Positions 56,662-64,000 of a DNA stretch of 64,000 nucleotides are shown one piece after another; position 1 is the first letter of the stretch; each line of letters opens with the position of its first letter. Position numbers and translations under genes: made by a program. Source of the DNA: Halobacillus locisalis. GTDB taxonomy: Bacteria; Bacillota; Bacilli; Bacillales; Halobacillaceae. The stretch is taken from the NCBI RefSeq assembly GCF_013694105.1, contig NZ_JACEFG010000001.1, forward strand, positions 372,001-436,000. Direction: 5' to 3'. The notes under the pieces were generated by a model, which ran no database searches, was not told the DNA's origin, and saw only the letters and a program-made list of their open reading frames with translations.

Positions 56662-58188
56662 CTATCCATTATAGAAAAATCCAGCATTTGGTCCGATCGG
56701 TAATCCAGTCAGCATCCATATCAACAGCATCATCACCCAAATGACAAGGAAAATGATAGAGTATGGAAGCATCGTGGAAATAAGTGTTCCAATGCCGATG
56801 TTTCGATCATATTTTTGCGCAAAAGCAATGACAATAGCAAAGTAAGGCATCAACGGTGAGATGATGTTTGTCGTTGAATCTGCTATACGATAAGCGAGTG
56901 TCGTCAACTCAGGTGAATAGCCGAGCTGCATCATAATCGGAACGAATACAGGGGCCATAATCGCCCACTTGGCTGAAGAGCTTCCGATGAACAAATTGAT
57001 GACGGCTGCTACAAAAATGAAGGCGATAATCAGTCCGATGCCTTCAAACCCAATGGAGTCAAGGAATTCAGCACCACTTACAGCAATCGCTTTACCTAAG
57101 TTGGTGTGGTTGAAATAGGCGACGAATTGTCCAGCTGTAAAAGCCAGAACGATATACATGCCCATCGATGCCATCGTATCAGATAACTGATTGGCAACGT
57201 CTTTATCATTTTTGATCTCATTTGTCATACGTCCGTACACATATCCTGGTACGAAGAACATGATGAGCAGTACAGGTACTAAAGCTTGGAAAAATGGCGA
57301 TGCAATAAATTCATTCGGGTCTCTTAATGGACCCCATTCAGGCACAACGAGAAGGGAAAGTAAAGCTCCTGTTCCGATAAAGGAGAACAGAGCGCCCCAC
57401 AGACCCTTTTTCTCGACCGCTGTTAAATTATTCACTTCTCCATCGTTGGTTCCACCTTTATATTCACCAAGGCGGGGTTCAACGATTTTCTCTGTGATGA
57501 TTGTTCCGACAACGGTGAGAACAAGAACAGAAACAACCATAAAGTAATAGTTCATCAAAATATTGATTGATTCTGCGTACTCAGGGTTGATGGTTGCTGC
57601 GGCTTGTTTTGTCAGTTCACCCAAAAGAGGGTCAAGTGACGTAGGCAGTAAGTTTGCGCTGAACCCAGCGGATACACCGGCGAATGCTGCTGCCAGCCCT
57701 GCAAGAGGGTGGCGACCGAGACCGGCAAATAAAACAGCTCCGAGCGGTGTCAAAACAACGTACCCAGCGTCAGCAGCCATGCTTGACATAATGCCCCCGA
57801 ATACGAGTGCCGCGGTCATTAAGAATTGAGGTACAGAGGTTACCAAGCCACGAAGCAAAGCACTGATCAGACCTGATCGCTCTGCAATCCCGATACCGAG
57901 CATTGTGACAAGAACGGTTCCTAAAGGCGCAAACCCGACGAAGTTGTCGACCATGCTTTCAAAAATGTATTTAATTCCTTCACTAGACAATAAGTTGACA
58001 ATTTGCAACGTTTCGCCTGTAGCGGGATCTTCCACTTCTAAACCGATAGTAGCGAATACCCAAGAGGCAAGAATGACGAGTAAAGCAAATAGGGCAAATA
58101 ATGTGACGGGGTGTGGTAGTTTGTTCCCGACTTTCTCAATCCAGTCGAGTACCCTCATCGTCAGCCCTTTTTTCTCTTGATGTTCCAT
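56662..58188 (-). CDS. AbgT family transporter
   Basis: 508 aa with about 11 membrane segments and two re-entrant hairpins. FGGIMSSMAADAGYVVLTPLGAVLF and INLFIGSSSAKWAIMAPVFVPI are conserved AbgT segments (given in part). The family includes p-aminobenzoyl-glutamate importers and, in other members, sulfonamide efflux pumps; which applies here is unknown. AAGGAGG precedes the ATG. Single gene. Confidence 0.92.
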   Translation of the reverse strand: MEHQEKKGLTMRVLDWIEKVGNKLPHPVTLFALFALLVILASWVFATIGLEVEDPATGETLQIVNLLSSEGIKYIFESMVDNFVGFAPLGTVLVTMLGIGIAERSGLISALLRGLVTSVPQFLMTAALVFGGIMSSMAADAGYVVLTPLGAVLFAGLGRHPLAGLAAAFAGVSAGFSANLLPTSLDPLLGELTKQAAATINPEYAESINILMNYYFMVVSVLVLTVVGTIITEKIVEPRLGEYKGGTNDGEVNNLTAVEKKGLWGALFSFIGTGALLSLLVVPEWGPLRDPNEFIASPFFQALVPVLLIMFFVPGYVYGRMTNEIKNDKDVANQLSDTMASMGMYIVLAFTAGQFVAYFNHTNLGKAIAVSGAEFLDSIGFEGIGLIIAFIFVAAVINLFIGSSSAKWAIMAPVFVPIMMQLGYSPELTTLAYRIADSTTNIISPLMPYFAIVIAFAQKYDRNIGIGTLISTMLPYSIIFLVIWVMMLLIWMLTGLPIGPNAGFFYNG

Positions 58189-58370
58189 GATTTTCCTCCT
58201 TTATCCAATCGACAAATACATACAATTTCTACAATAACGCGTTAAAGTATAAGCGATGAAAAATCCGTTTTAAAGTCTTTTTGAAAAAGTGCCACTAGTA
58301 AAATTTTTTTGAAATCATCGAATATACGGACTTATCATAGGGAGGAGGAGATAAATGCAGTGAACCATGC

Positions 58371-58398
58371 TACAATAAAGATATTGAATGATCATTCA
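58371..58398 (+). promoter_or_regulatory. Promoter -10 with TetR/FadR-like operator
   Basis: TACAAT (58371-58376) is followed by the perfect 14-base palindrome TGAATGATCATTCA (58385-58398), which covers the expected transcription start. The half sites match those of TetR-type lipid regulators such as Bacillus FadR, but with a shorter centre. The -35 is weak. Confidence 0.55.
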
Positions 58399-58416
58399 GT
58401 TTGGAGGACAGAGAGG

Positions 58417-59382
58417 ATGCAGACGTTGAAAGATACGATAAAACAAATGACCGTTCCCACCCCATATGCCGTGGGCGATGTTCATGTGTACTTACTAATA
58501 GGTGAAGAACTTACATTGATTGACGCAGGTGTGAAGACGGAGGATGCCTGGAAGGCTCTACAACACCAATTGAGCGAGATTGGATATCAGCCTGAGGATG
58601 TCACTCAAGTTGTTCTCACACACCATCATCCTGATCATATGGGCCTTGTCGATCACTTTCCGAATGTCTCACTGGTAGCCGGACATCCGAAAATCCGTCC
58701 ATGGTTTGAACGGGACGATGCGTTCTTTGAGCACTATGAGGAATTTTTCTATAACATGTACGTCGAATCAGGTGTGCCAGACCAATATTATGCTTTATTA
58801 AAGGCGTTGCGTAAGCCTTTGAAGTGGACTTCGGAAGGGATATTGACGAAGGAGCTGACTGAGGGAGAGCCAATACCGGGGCATGAGGAGTGGGTCACGA
58901 TTGAGACCCCCGGTCATGCTCAAAGTCATATTTCCTTCTATCGTGAATCCGATGGTGCGTTAATCGGGGGAGATCATTTGCTTCAACACATCTCTTCCAA
59001 TCCCCTATTGGAGCCACCTTTTAAAAAAGGAGAGGCGCGCCCTCGGCCATTACTGCAATATCGAGACTCGATGAAGAAGTTACTCGATAAACATATAGGT
59101 GTCATTTACCCTGGACACGGGAAAGTGTTTGAAGGAGCCCATGAATTGGTTCGTGACCGGTTAAGAAAACAAGAACTAAGGTCCGAAAAAGTTCTTCAGA
59201 TGTTCGAGCGTGGACCATTGACCGCTTTTGAAGTGTGCTCGAAGCTGTTTCCAAAGCATATGGAGTCCCAGTTTGGTCTGACGATGTCAGAAACGATCGG
59301 ACAACTCGATTATTTGGAATACACGAATCAGTTGAATGCCTATTGGCAGGGGAAGAAAAAAATATACGATGTAGTCAGGTGA
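58417..59382 (+). CDS. MBL-fold metallo-hydrolase
   Basis: 321 aa. The metal site LTHHHPDHMGLVDHF has the HxHxDH pattern; TPGHAQSHISF and GGDHLL and a later YPGHGKVF supply the other ligands. The C-terminal part (about 240-321) adds a helical DNA-like domain of the LACTB2 group. Substrate unknown. ATG 58417 behind GGAGGACAGAGAGG; an upstream ATG at 58309 lies before the promoter. First of two genes with an SDR. Confidence 0.88.
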   Translation: MQTLKDTIKQMTVPTPYAVGDVHVYLLIGEELTLIDAGVKTEDAWKALQHQLSEIGYQPEDVTQVVLTHHHPDHMGLVDHFPNVSLVAGHPKIRPWFERDDAFFEHYEEFFYNMYVESGVPDQYYALLKALRKPLKWTSEGILTKELTEGEPIPGHEEWVTIETPGHAQSHISFYRESDGALIGGDHLLQHISSNPLLEPPFKKGEARPRPLLQYRDSMKKLLDKHIGVIYPGHGKVFEGAHELVRDRLRKQELRSEKVLQMFERGPLTAFEVCSKLFPKHMESQFGLTMSETIGQLDYLEYTNQLNAYWQGKKKIYDVVR

Positions 59383-59387
59383 TCAGA

Positions 59388-60182
59388 GTGAATGAACGAG
59401 TGAAGGGAAAAAAGATTTTAATTACCGGGGCGTCTAGTGGGATTGGTCAATACTTAGCCATTCATATAGCACGACAGGGTGGCATCCCAATTATGGTAGC
59501 CAGGTCGACAGCAAGACTCGAGATTATGGCTGATAAAATTTATGATACTTTCGGAGTGAAAAGCTATTGGTATGAAGCGGACCTCACAAATGATGCCAAT
59601 TGGAAAGATATCATCGACCAAATTTGTTATGACCATGGATCATTGGATGCGCTCATCAACAATGCCGGAATGGCCGTTTTCGGACTTGTTTCAGAGTCTA
59701 AGTGGCAGGATATCGATCGAATGATTTCGGTGAATGTGAAGTCATTATTCCGAACGACTCACCAGCTACTGCCGCATTTTCTACAACAAAGAAGAGGCCA
59801 TATTGTGAACATTGCTTCTCAAGCTGGGAAAATCGCCACTCCCAAATCTGCAGTTTACGCAGCGACAAAGCACGCTGTGTTAGGGTTTACGAATGCTTTA
59901 CGGATGGAGGTCGAGGAAAAGGGTATATTTGTCACGTCTGTCAACCTTGGGCCCGTACGTACAAACTTTTTCAAACAAGCGGACCCCACTGGGAATTATG
60001 AACGTGCCGTTGATCGCATCATGTTAGAGCCGAATGAAGTAGCCTTAACGGTTGTGAATGCCTTATTTACAAAGCAGCGGGAAATTAATTTGCCAAGCTG
60101 GATGAACTCTGGAAGCAAAGTGTACTCGATTGCTCCTGTTTTGATGGAAAAAGCTATGCAAGGGCAATTCAGCAAAAAATAA
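59388..60182 (+). CDS. Short-chain dehydrogenase/reductase
   Basis: 264 aa Rossmann enzyme. Cofactor site TGASSGIG, NNAG motif, and the YAATK catalytic pair with upstream Ser in NIASQAG are all present. The EKGIFVTSVNLGPVRTNFF segment places it with YqjQ-like classical SDRs. Starts at GTG 59388, five bases after the MBL gene; GTG 59400 is possible. With the operator upstream it may act in lipid or aldehyde metabolism. Confidence 0.9.
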   Translation: MNERVKGKKILITGASSGIGQYLAIHIARQGGIPIMVARSTARLEIMADKIYDTFGVKSYWYEADLTNDANWKDIIDQICYDHGSLDALINNAGMAVFGLVSESKWQDIDRMISVNVKSLFRTTHQLLPHFLQQRRGHIVNIASQAGKIATPKSAVYAATKHAVLGFTNALRMEVEEKGIFVTSVNLGPVRTNFFKQADPTGNYERAVDRIMLEPNEVALTVVNALFTKQREINLPSWMNSGSKVYSIAPVLMEKAMQGQFSKK

Positions 60183-60274
60183 GACGTTGGCATACTGTTC
60201 GTACTGTTGGATAAACAGAATGGATTCGGAAAAACTAAGGGTGTTCGATTACTTTGTAGAGGAGTTGGATACCG

Positions 60275-60400
60275 ATGAGTAAAAATTCGAAGTCTAAACG
60301 GACCATTCAAAAAGGCAGAGATGCGGTACAGCCAAGTACAGGTGAAGAACGCATAACTATTTCGAAATCTAATCCTTTCAGAAACAATCGTACAAGGTAG
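60275..60400 (+). CDS. Small basic protein, 41 aa
   Basis: MSKNSKSKRTIQKGRDAV at the start and NPFRNNRTR at the end; very basic and polar, without hydrophobic segments. GAGGAG lies ten bases ahead of the ATG. Size and composition recall minor spore proteins, but no family is recognised. A terminator follows, so it is probably its own unit. Confidence 0.6.
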   Translation: MSKNSKSKRTIQKGRDAVQPSTGEERITISKSNPFRNNRTR

Positions 60401-60413
60401 TTTCTTTTGACAG

Positions 60414-60450
60414 AAGCAGTTTCCACCATTGTGGAAACTGCTTTTTTAGG
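60414..60450 (+). terminator. Terminator after the small basic protein gene
   Basis: Perfect 13-base stem (60414-60426, 60431-60443), CATT loop, T-run. Confidence 0.92.
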
Positions 60451-60560
60451 TGATTTCGAGCAATGAACAGAGAGATGACGAGACCTTTGGCATCAAAAGT
60501 GATTCTTTGGAATAAAATGGACAGATGGATGTTCTTTGCTGAAGAGAGAGGGTGTCTAAT

Positions 60561-60902
60561 ATGGAGTGGTTCGTCTATCTTTTACAAGGAATGCTGGCTT
60601 TGATGTTTCTCATGGCAGGGGCCGGGAAGCTTATTGGCTTGAAAATCCATGTAGATGGCTTTGAACATTGGAAGTTACCCCAATGGTTTCGTGTGGTTAC
60701 GGGAGTTGTCGAGCTACTTGGATGTGCGTTTTTAATCATCGGGTTTTGGTTATCAGATTATGCCGTTTGCGGAGCGCTGATCCTTGGGGTGACTGGGATA
60801 GGCGGGATCTTAACACATATCCGCGTCAAAGATTCATTCAAAAATACGCTGCCGATTACGATTCTTGCTCTTCTTTCTTTTCTTTTATTCTTCCTCTTAT
60901 AG
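60561..60902 (+). CDS. DoxX family membrane protein
   Basis: 113 aa with four membrane helices; FLMAGAGKLIG near 20-30 and GVVELLGCAFLIIGFW are typical DoxX/DoxX-like segments. Function uncertain (some members take part in thiol or oxidative-stress membrane complexes). ATG 60561 fits the GAGAGAGG site better than GTG 60552. Confidence 0.82.
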   Translation: MEWFVYLLQGMLALMFLMAGAGKLIGLKIHVDGFEHWKLPQWFRVVTGVVELLGCAFLIIGFWLSDYAVCGALILGVTGIGGILTHIRVKDSFKNTLPITILALLSFLLFFLL

Positions 60903-60923
60903 TAAGAAACTCATAAGGACATC

Positions 60924-60957
60924 AAAAAGCAACTTCCTTCGAGGGAAGTTGCTTTTT
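60924..60957. terminator. Bidirectional terminator between doxX and the UvrX-like gene
   Basis: AAAAAGCAACTTCC pairs with GGAAGTTGCTTTTT around a short loop; A and T runs on both sides. Confidence 0.9.
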
Positions 60958-60965
60958 CTATGAAG

Positions 60966-62222
60966 TCAGGCGTAATGTCCACCGATTTTCTTGCTTCGTT
61001 CCGGAGTGACACCGGATTTCGTGAAGCTGCTTGCACGTAAAATGGCGGTCGATCCATATTTGTCACGGATTTGATCCATCACACTGCCGACATCTTTCTT
61101 TTTGGGACGATCATCGAAAAGGGTGAGTTGGGTTGCAATATCTTCATCAAGGTTTGTAAGCGTCACGGATATACGGCGAATCATACTGAAGCCGTCGTAA
61201 AACTTGTAGAAAAGCTGCAAACACAATCGGTACATATCCATTGTGATGTTCGTCGGTAAATCGATCGAAGTGGAACGACTGAAGCCTCCGCCTGTTTCTT
61301 TCGCATATCCGATCGAGAGGTGAACCGTTCTTCCGGCTCGCTTCGCTTTTCTTGCGCGTCGACATGCTTCCTCACAAAGATCAAGCATGACGATTGGTAC
61401 TTCTTCTTTTGCATAATTACGGAGTAAGGTGATTCCGTGACCGAAGCCTTTTTGATCGGTCTTCGTAAAATCGCCCATGACTGGGCTGAGGTCGATACCC
61501 CAGGCGTGCCAATAGAGTTGCTCACCGATAATACCGTAATGCTTCTTTAAGTACTTGAGTGGATAGTTGGCGAGTTGTCCTAAACGAACAATACCGAGGC
61601 GATTGAAATTACGTGTCATCCTTGATCCGATTCCCCATATGTTTTCGATGGGAGTAGGCCATAATAAACGTTCAACATCTTCATAGCGACATTCCGCAAT
61701 GCCATCTTCCGCTTTTTTCGCATGGATATCCATCACCACTTTGGCAAGGAATTTGTTATCACCAATTCCAATCGCGCATTCTACGCCAAACTGTTCGAGT
61801 ATGCGGTCCTGGATCATCCGCGCAATCGTATAAGGAGAGCCGTATAGTTTTTCCAACCCGTCAACCGTTACCCATAATTCGTCGACGGAATATATGTGGA
61901 TGGCTTCGGGTGGAACAATTTGCTTCATCATCCGCGCGATCTCTACAGACACTCTTACATATTCGCCCATCCGTGCTCTTGCAACGACTAACTCAGGATC
62001 GTTTGGTAACTCGAAATAACGGCTGACGTTGCTGACACCATGCTTTTTCTTCAAGGCAGGAGAAGCAGCCAATACGATACTGCCATTACGGTCCGGGTCC
62101 CCGACCACGGCCAGCAACGCGGTCTTCGGGTCCAGCCCTCGCGTCGCCATTTCAACACTCGCGTAAAAACTGCGCATGTCGATACAAAGGACGTCATGGC
62201 GAGGATAATTTGAATAGTCCAC
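60966..62222 (-). CDS. uvrX: Y-family DNA polymerase UvrX/YqjW-like (PolYA)
   Basis: 418 aa translesion polymerase, the second Y-family enzyme in this window. MDYSNYPRHDVLCIDMRSFYASVE at the start (from GTG 62222) agrees with UvrX/YqjW (cited in two parts: DYSNYPRHDVLCIDM and RSFYASVE); the catalytic acids are there and in IYSVDELWVTVDG. QLTLFDD near 385 is the clamp-binding motif. GGAGTGA six bases ahead supports the GTG start. A LexA box overlaps its promoter, indicating SOS control. Confidence 0.93.
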   Translation of the reverse strand: MDYSNYPRHDVLCIDMRSFYASVEMATRGLDPKTALLAVVGDPDRNGSIVLAASPALKKKHGVSNVSRYFELPNDPELVVARARMGEYVRVSVEIARMMKQIVPPEAIHIYSVDELWVTVDGLEKLYGSPYTIARMIQDRILEQFGVECAIGIGDNKFLAKVVMDIHAKKAEDGIAECRYEDVERLLWPTPIENIWGIGSRMTRNFNRLGIVRLGQLANYPLKYLKKHYGIIGEQLYWHAWGIDLSPVMGDFTKTDQKGFGHGITLLRNYAKEEVPIVMLDLCEEACRRARKAKRAGRTVHLSIGYAKETGGGFSRSTSIDLPTNITMDMYRLCLQLFYKFYDGFSMIRRISVTLTNLDEDIATQLTLFDDRPKKKDVGSVMDQIRDKYGSTAILRASSFTKSGVTPERSKKIGGHYA

Positions 62223-62238
62223 AATCATCACTCCAAAC

Positions 62239-62280
62239 AGAACATTTGTTCTCATTATACACCAACTGCGGTCGTTGTCA
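62239..62280 (-). promoter_or_regulatory. SOS promoter of uvrX with LexA box
   Basis: AGAACATTTGTTCT at 62239-62252 is a near match to the Bacillus LexA box (CGAAC-N4-GTTCG), missing only the outer C/G. On the minus strand TATAAT lies at 62259-62254 and ATGACA 16 bp further up, so a bound repressor would block the start site. Confidence 0.75.
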
Positions 62281-62307
62281 TACATGAAAAATTTGTTTAA
62301 TGTATAT

Positions 62308-62336
62308 TTTTCAAATTTTAGAAACTTCTGTATAAT
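62308..62336 (+). promoter_or_regulatory. Promoter of the 516-aa membrane protein gene
   Basis: TTTTCA (62308-62313) and TATAAT (62331-62336) with 17-bp spacing, 46 bp before the start codon. Confidence 0.6.
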
Positions 62337-62382
62337 GTGCTCAGAAGAGAATTTGCACACCTACATATTTTGGGGGATACGT

Positions 62383-63933
62383 ATGAAAAAACTGCAGTGG
62401 ATATTGCCGGGAATTGTTATCGTAATAGGAATAGCAATATTAGCGTTTATTAACTACAAAGAAGTCACCGCCGTACCAAATGATCAATGGGGGCGAGAGG
62501 TAGAATTGACGTCTACACCTGTTCAATCTGATTTAACAGTCAGTCGAAAAGAAGATGGGCATTTTGCGGTATCTTATTTCGACGAGGAAGGGTTTGTAAG
62601 TAGTGAATACGATGAAAACTTAGAGAAAGTCGACGAAGAGACGTACGATATCCCATACACGAGGTGGACGGAAGTCTATCATGGAGAGGGGCCCTACATA
62701 TATGCTGATTATTACGGGATGCATTTGTTAGAAAATGAAGAAAAGATTGCCGGTATTGAAGAGTTCCTGCCATTACAAAGCGGTGTTGTGCATCAAACAG
62801 GGAGCACAGTCTATTACCTGAACCCGAATACACTGGAGAAGACCGTCTTGGCTGAAGGGTTAACGGATCAATCTACGATTTATGCGAAGGAATCGGGTGG
62901 CTCGACGTATCTCCTCATTGAAGAAACGAATGAAAATGTGATTGATTATGCAGTCAAAGAATGGGATGGGGAGAAGGTTAGCCAAATTTCAGAAGGAATG
63001 TTCGAATTGGCTATAACGCTTAAACTCAATGATCTAAGCTTTAACGTTAGTGGAGGGGAGCTGACACTATTAATCAATGCGCTGCCAGCTAGTAAGCGAT
63101 CGCCTTTACCAGAACAAAATTTCTACCTTTCGCAACAACCTTTGAGTGAGGAAGCACAGCTGAATGAGCTTACGTTCAGCGACCCAAATAGCGATATGAA
63201 ATTGATGAACTTAGATGATATTCAATTGTTGACCATCGATGATACGACACATGCGCTTTTCAGAGCCGTAGGGAGTACAAATACAAAATTTCGGGACAAC
63301 ACCGAATACAATGTTTTTAAGGCCACATTTGCTGAGAATGACATAACATCATTGTCACGCTTAACGAACACACCTTGGTTGTCCAAACACCCGGAATGGG
63401 TCGATGAAGGAATCATTGCTTGGATGGATGTAACAGGAAAAGTGAATCAGGTATTCATGAGTTCTTCAAATGAAGTGGATGTGTTGCCAGAACCAGAAAT
63501 GAGTGGAGATACCATCTTGCGGATGGCAGGAAAGTCCATTGTCATGTTGACCGGGGCGTCTTTAACGTTTGCTGTCACTATGGTTTGGTATGCGGTCCCG
63601 ATGGCTTTCATTGGATTTATGATGTTTGGTTCGAACAACGCCTTGGATAAGGGAAAAGAATGGGTGTTTTACGGGCCTGTCATCCTGTATGTAGCTATAG
63701 CGCTTCTTCTGCACAATCATCTCTTCAGTCAAAGCGTGATGGCGAAAATACCCGATTACTTGCAATTCCAAGGGAGTCCCTTTCTATTGATCGCTGGATT
63801 CGCGCTCATCATTTACTTCATCATGTCGTTGACGAAAGTAAATCAGAAGTGGACGATTTCGATGCGGGTGACCTATTTTGTAGCAGCACATTTGTTGTTT
63901 CTCGCTGTCTTTGTAGGTCCATACTTATTATAA
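62383..63933 (+). CDS. Hypothetical membrane protein, 516 aa
   Basis: One N-terminal membrane helix (about 5-24), a large acidic outside domain (about 30-375) with repeated short strands such as YHGEGPYIYADYYGMHLLENEE suggesting a beta-rich or propeller fold (quoted sequence at 115-134, in part), then four membrane helices (about 380-410, 420-445, 462-482, 495-515). No family recognised. GGGGGAT precedes the ATG. The following gene begins 36 bp downstream with AAAGGAGGGG and may share its transcript. Strong acidity of the outer domain fits a salt-adapted cell. Confidence 0.75.
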   Translation: MKKLQWILPGIVIVIGIAILAFINYKEVTAVPNDQWGREVELTSTPVQSDLTVSRKEDGHFAVSYFDEEGFVSSEYDENLEKVDEETYDIPYTRWTEVYHGEGPYIYADYYGMHLLENEEKIAGIEEFLPLQSGVVHQTGSTVYYLNPNTLEKTVLAEGLTDQSTIYAKESGGSTYLLIEETNENVIDYAVKEWDGEKVSQISEGMFELAITLKLNDLSFNVSGGELTLLINALPASKRSPLPEQNFYLSQQPLSEEAQLNELTFSDPNSDMKLMNLDDIQLLTIDDTTHALFRAVGSTNTKFRDNTEYNVFKATFAENDITSLSRLTNTPWLSKHPEWVDEGIIAWMDVTGKVNQVFMSSSNEVDVLPEPEMSGDTILRMAGKSIVMLTGASLTFAVTMVWYAVPMAFIGFMMFGSNNALDKGKEWVFYGPVILYVAIALLLHNHLFSQSVMAKIPDYLQFQGSPFLLIAGFALIIYFIMSLTKVNQKWTISMRVTYFVAAHLLFLAVFVGPYLL

Positions 63934-63969
63934 AAAGAGGACCATGAGCGAGAAAGGAGGGGAAAAGAG

Positions 63970-64000
63970 ATGTTGTGTGTGTTAAAGAAAGAAGATGAAC
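63970..64000 (+). CDS. Start of a further gene, cut by the window end
   Basis: ATG 63970 with AAAGGAGGGG about eight bases upstream; only ten codons (MLCVLKKEDE) are visible. Too short to name. Confidence 0.5.
   Translation, partial: MLCVLKKEDE

Noticed and set aside
59235..59387. Longer N terminus for the SDR
   Set aside because: It would lie inside the MBL gene; the family start is at 59388 with a ribosome site.
62275..62382. Longer N terminus for the 516-aa membrane protein
   Set aside because: The extra part would overlap the promoter; ATG 62383 has a ribosome site and gives a proper N-terminal helix.

Overview
The window looks like chromosome of a spore-forming, probably salt- or alkali-adapted Bacillaceae (Halobacillus-like is my inference; genus not proven). 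The evidence is the Bacillus-type gene order (nusB-folD-xseA-xseB-ispA-dxs-tlyA-argR-recN-spoIVB-spo0A, then bkd, brxB, yqjA, yqjD/E, polYB, rnz), spore genes (spoIVB, spo0A, sspP, gerA operon), strong Shine-Dalgarno sites with many GTG/TTG starts, and an OLE RNA, which is known mainly from extremophilic and anaerobic Firmicutes. No rRNA, tRNA, CRISPR array, prophage or transposase gene was seen.

Layout. 1-8072: end of an Asp23 family gene, then housekeeping genes for transcription, folate, DNA repair and isoprenoids. Between ispA and dxs lies a gene-free 0.7 kb that reads as OLE RNA with its own promoter, followed by the gene for its membrane partner OapA. 8153-12943: argR, recN, spoIVB and spo0A, with four 0A boxes before spo0A. 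12985-17780: aspartokinase, an exonuclease/DUF294 pair and yqzF. 17915-27988: the sigma-54 activator BkdR and the branched-chain keto acid operon (ptb-bcd-buk-lpdV-bkdAA-bkdAB-bkdB) behind a clear -24/-12 promoter. 28381-35935: bacilliredoxin, YqjA, an L,D-transpeptidase, the tiny membrane protein Prli42 and a propionate/methylmalonyl-CoA set in which the B12-binding mutase subunit is fused to the epimerase.

35936-41349: a seven-copy 21-bp-periodic repeat, DNA polymerase IV, a forespore-promoter-driven ypzI-sspP pair, a DUF3892 gene and an ABC exporter of the MacB/FtsX type. 41416-52412: minus-strand aldehyde dehydrogenase and RNase Z, a plus-strand NUDIX-HAD-LysE group, small hypothetical genes and lipoproteins (one frameshifted), a MITE-like repeat, and the minus-strand GDPD-glycosyltransferase-NamA operon; then a RocB-like peptidase. 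52577-58188: gerA-type germinant receptor operon, a zinc ribbon protein and an AbgT transporter. 58417-64000: MBL-SDR operon behind a TetR/FadR-like operator, a small basic protein, DoxX, an SOS-type UvrX polymerase with a LexA box, and an unrecognised membrane protein.

How it fits together: branched-chain amino acid catabolism (bkd) gives acyl-CoAs, of which propionyl-CoA can feed the nearby carboxyltransferase/epimerase/mutase set; ispA and dxs bracket OLE; sporulation and germination genes are spread throughout. The most striking items are the OLE-oapA locus, the mutase-epimerase fusion, the 21-bp array and several small genes that ordinary gene callers would miss.
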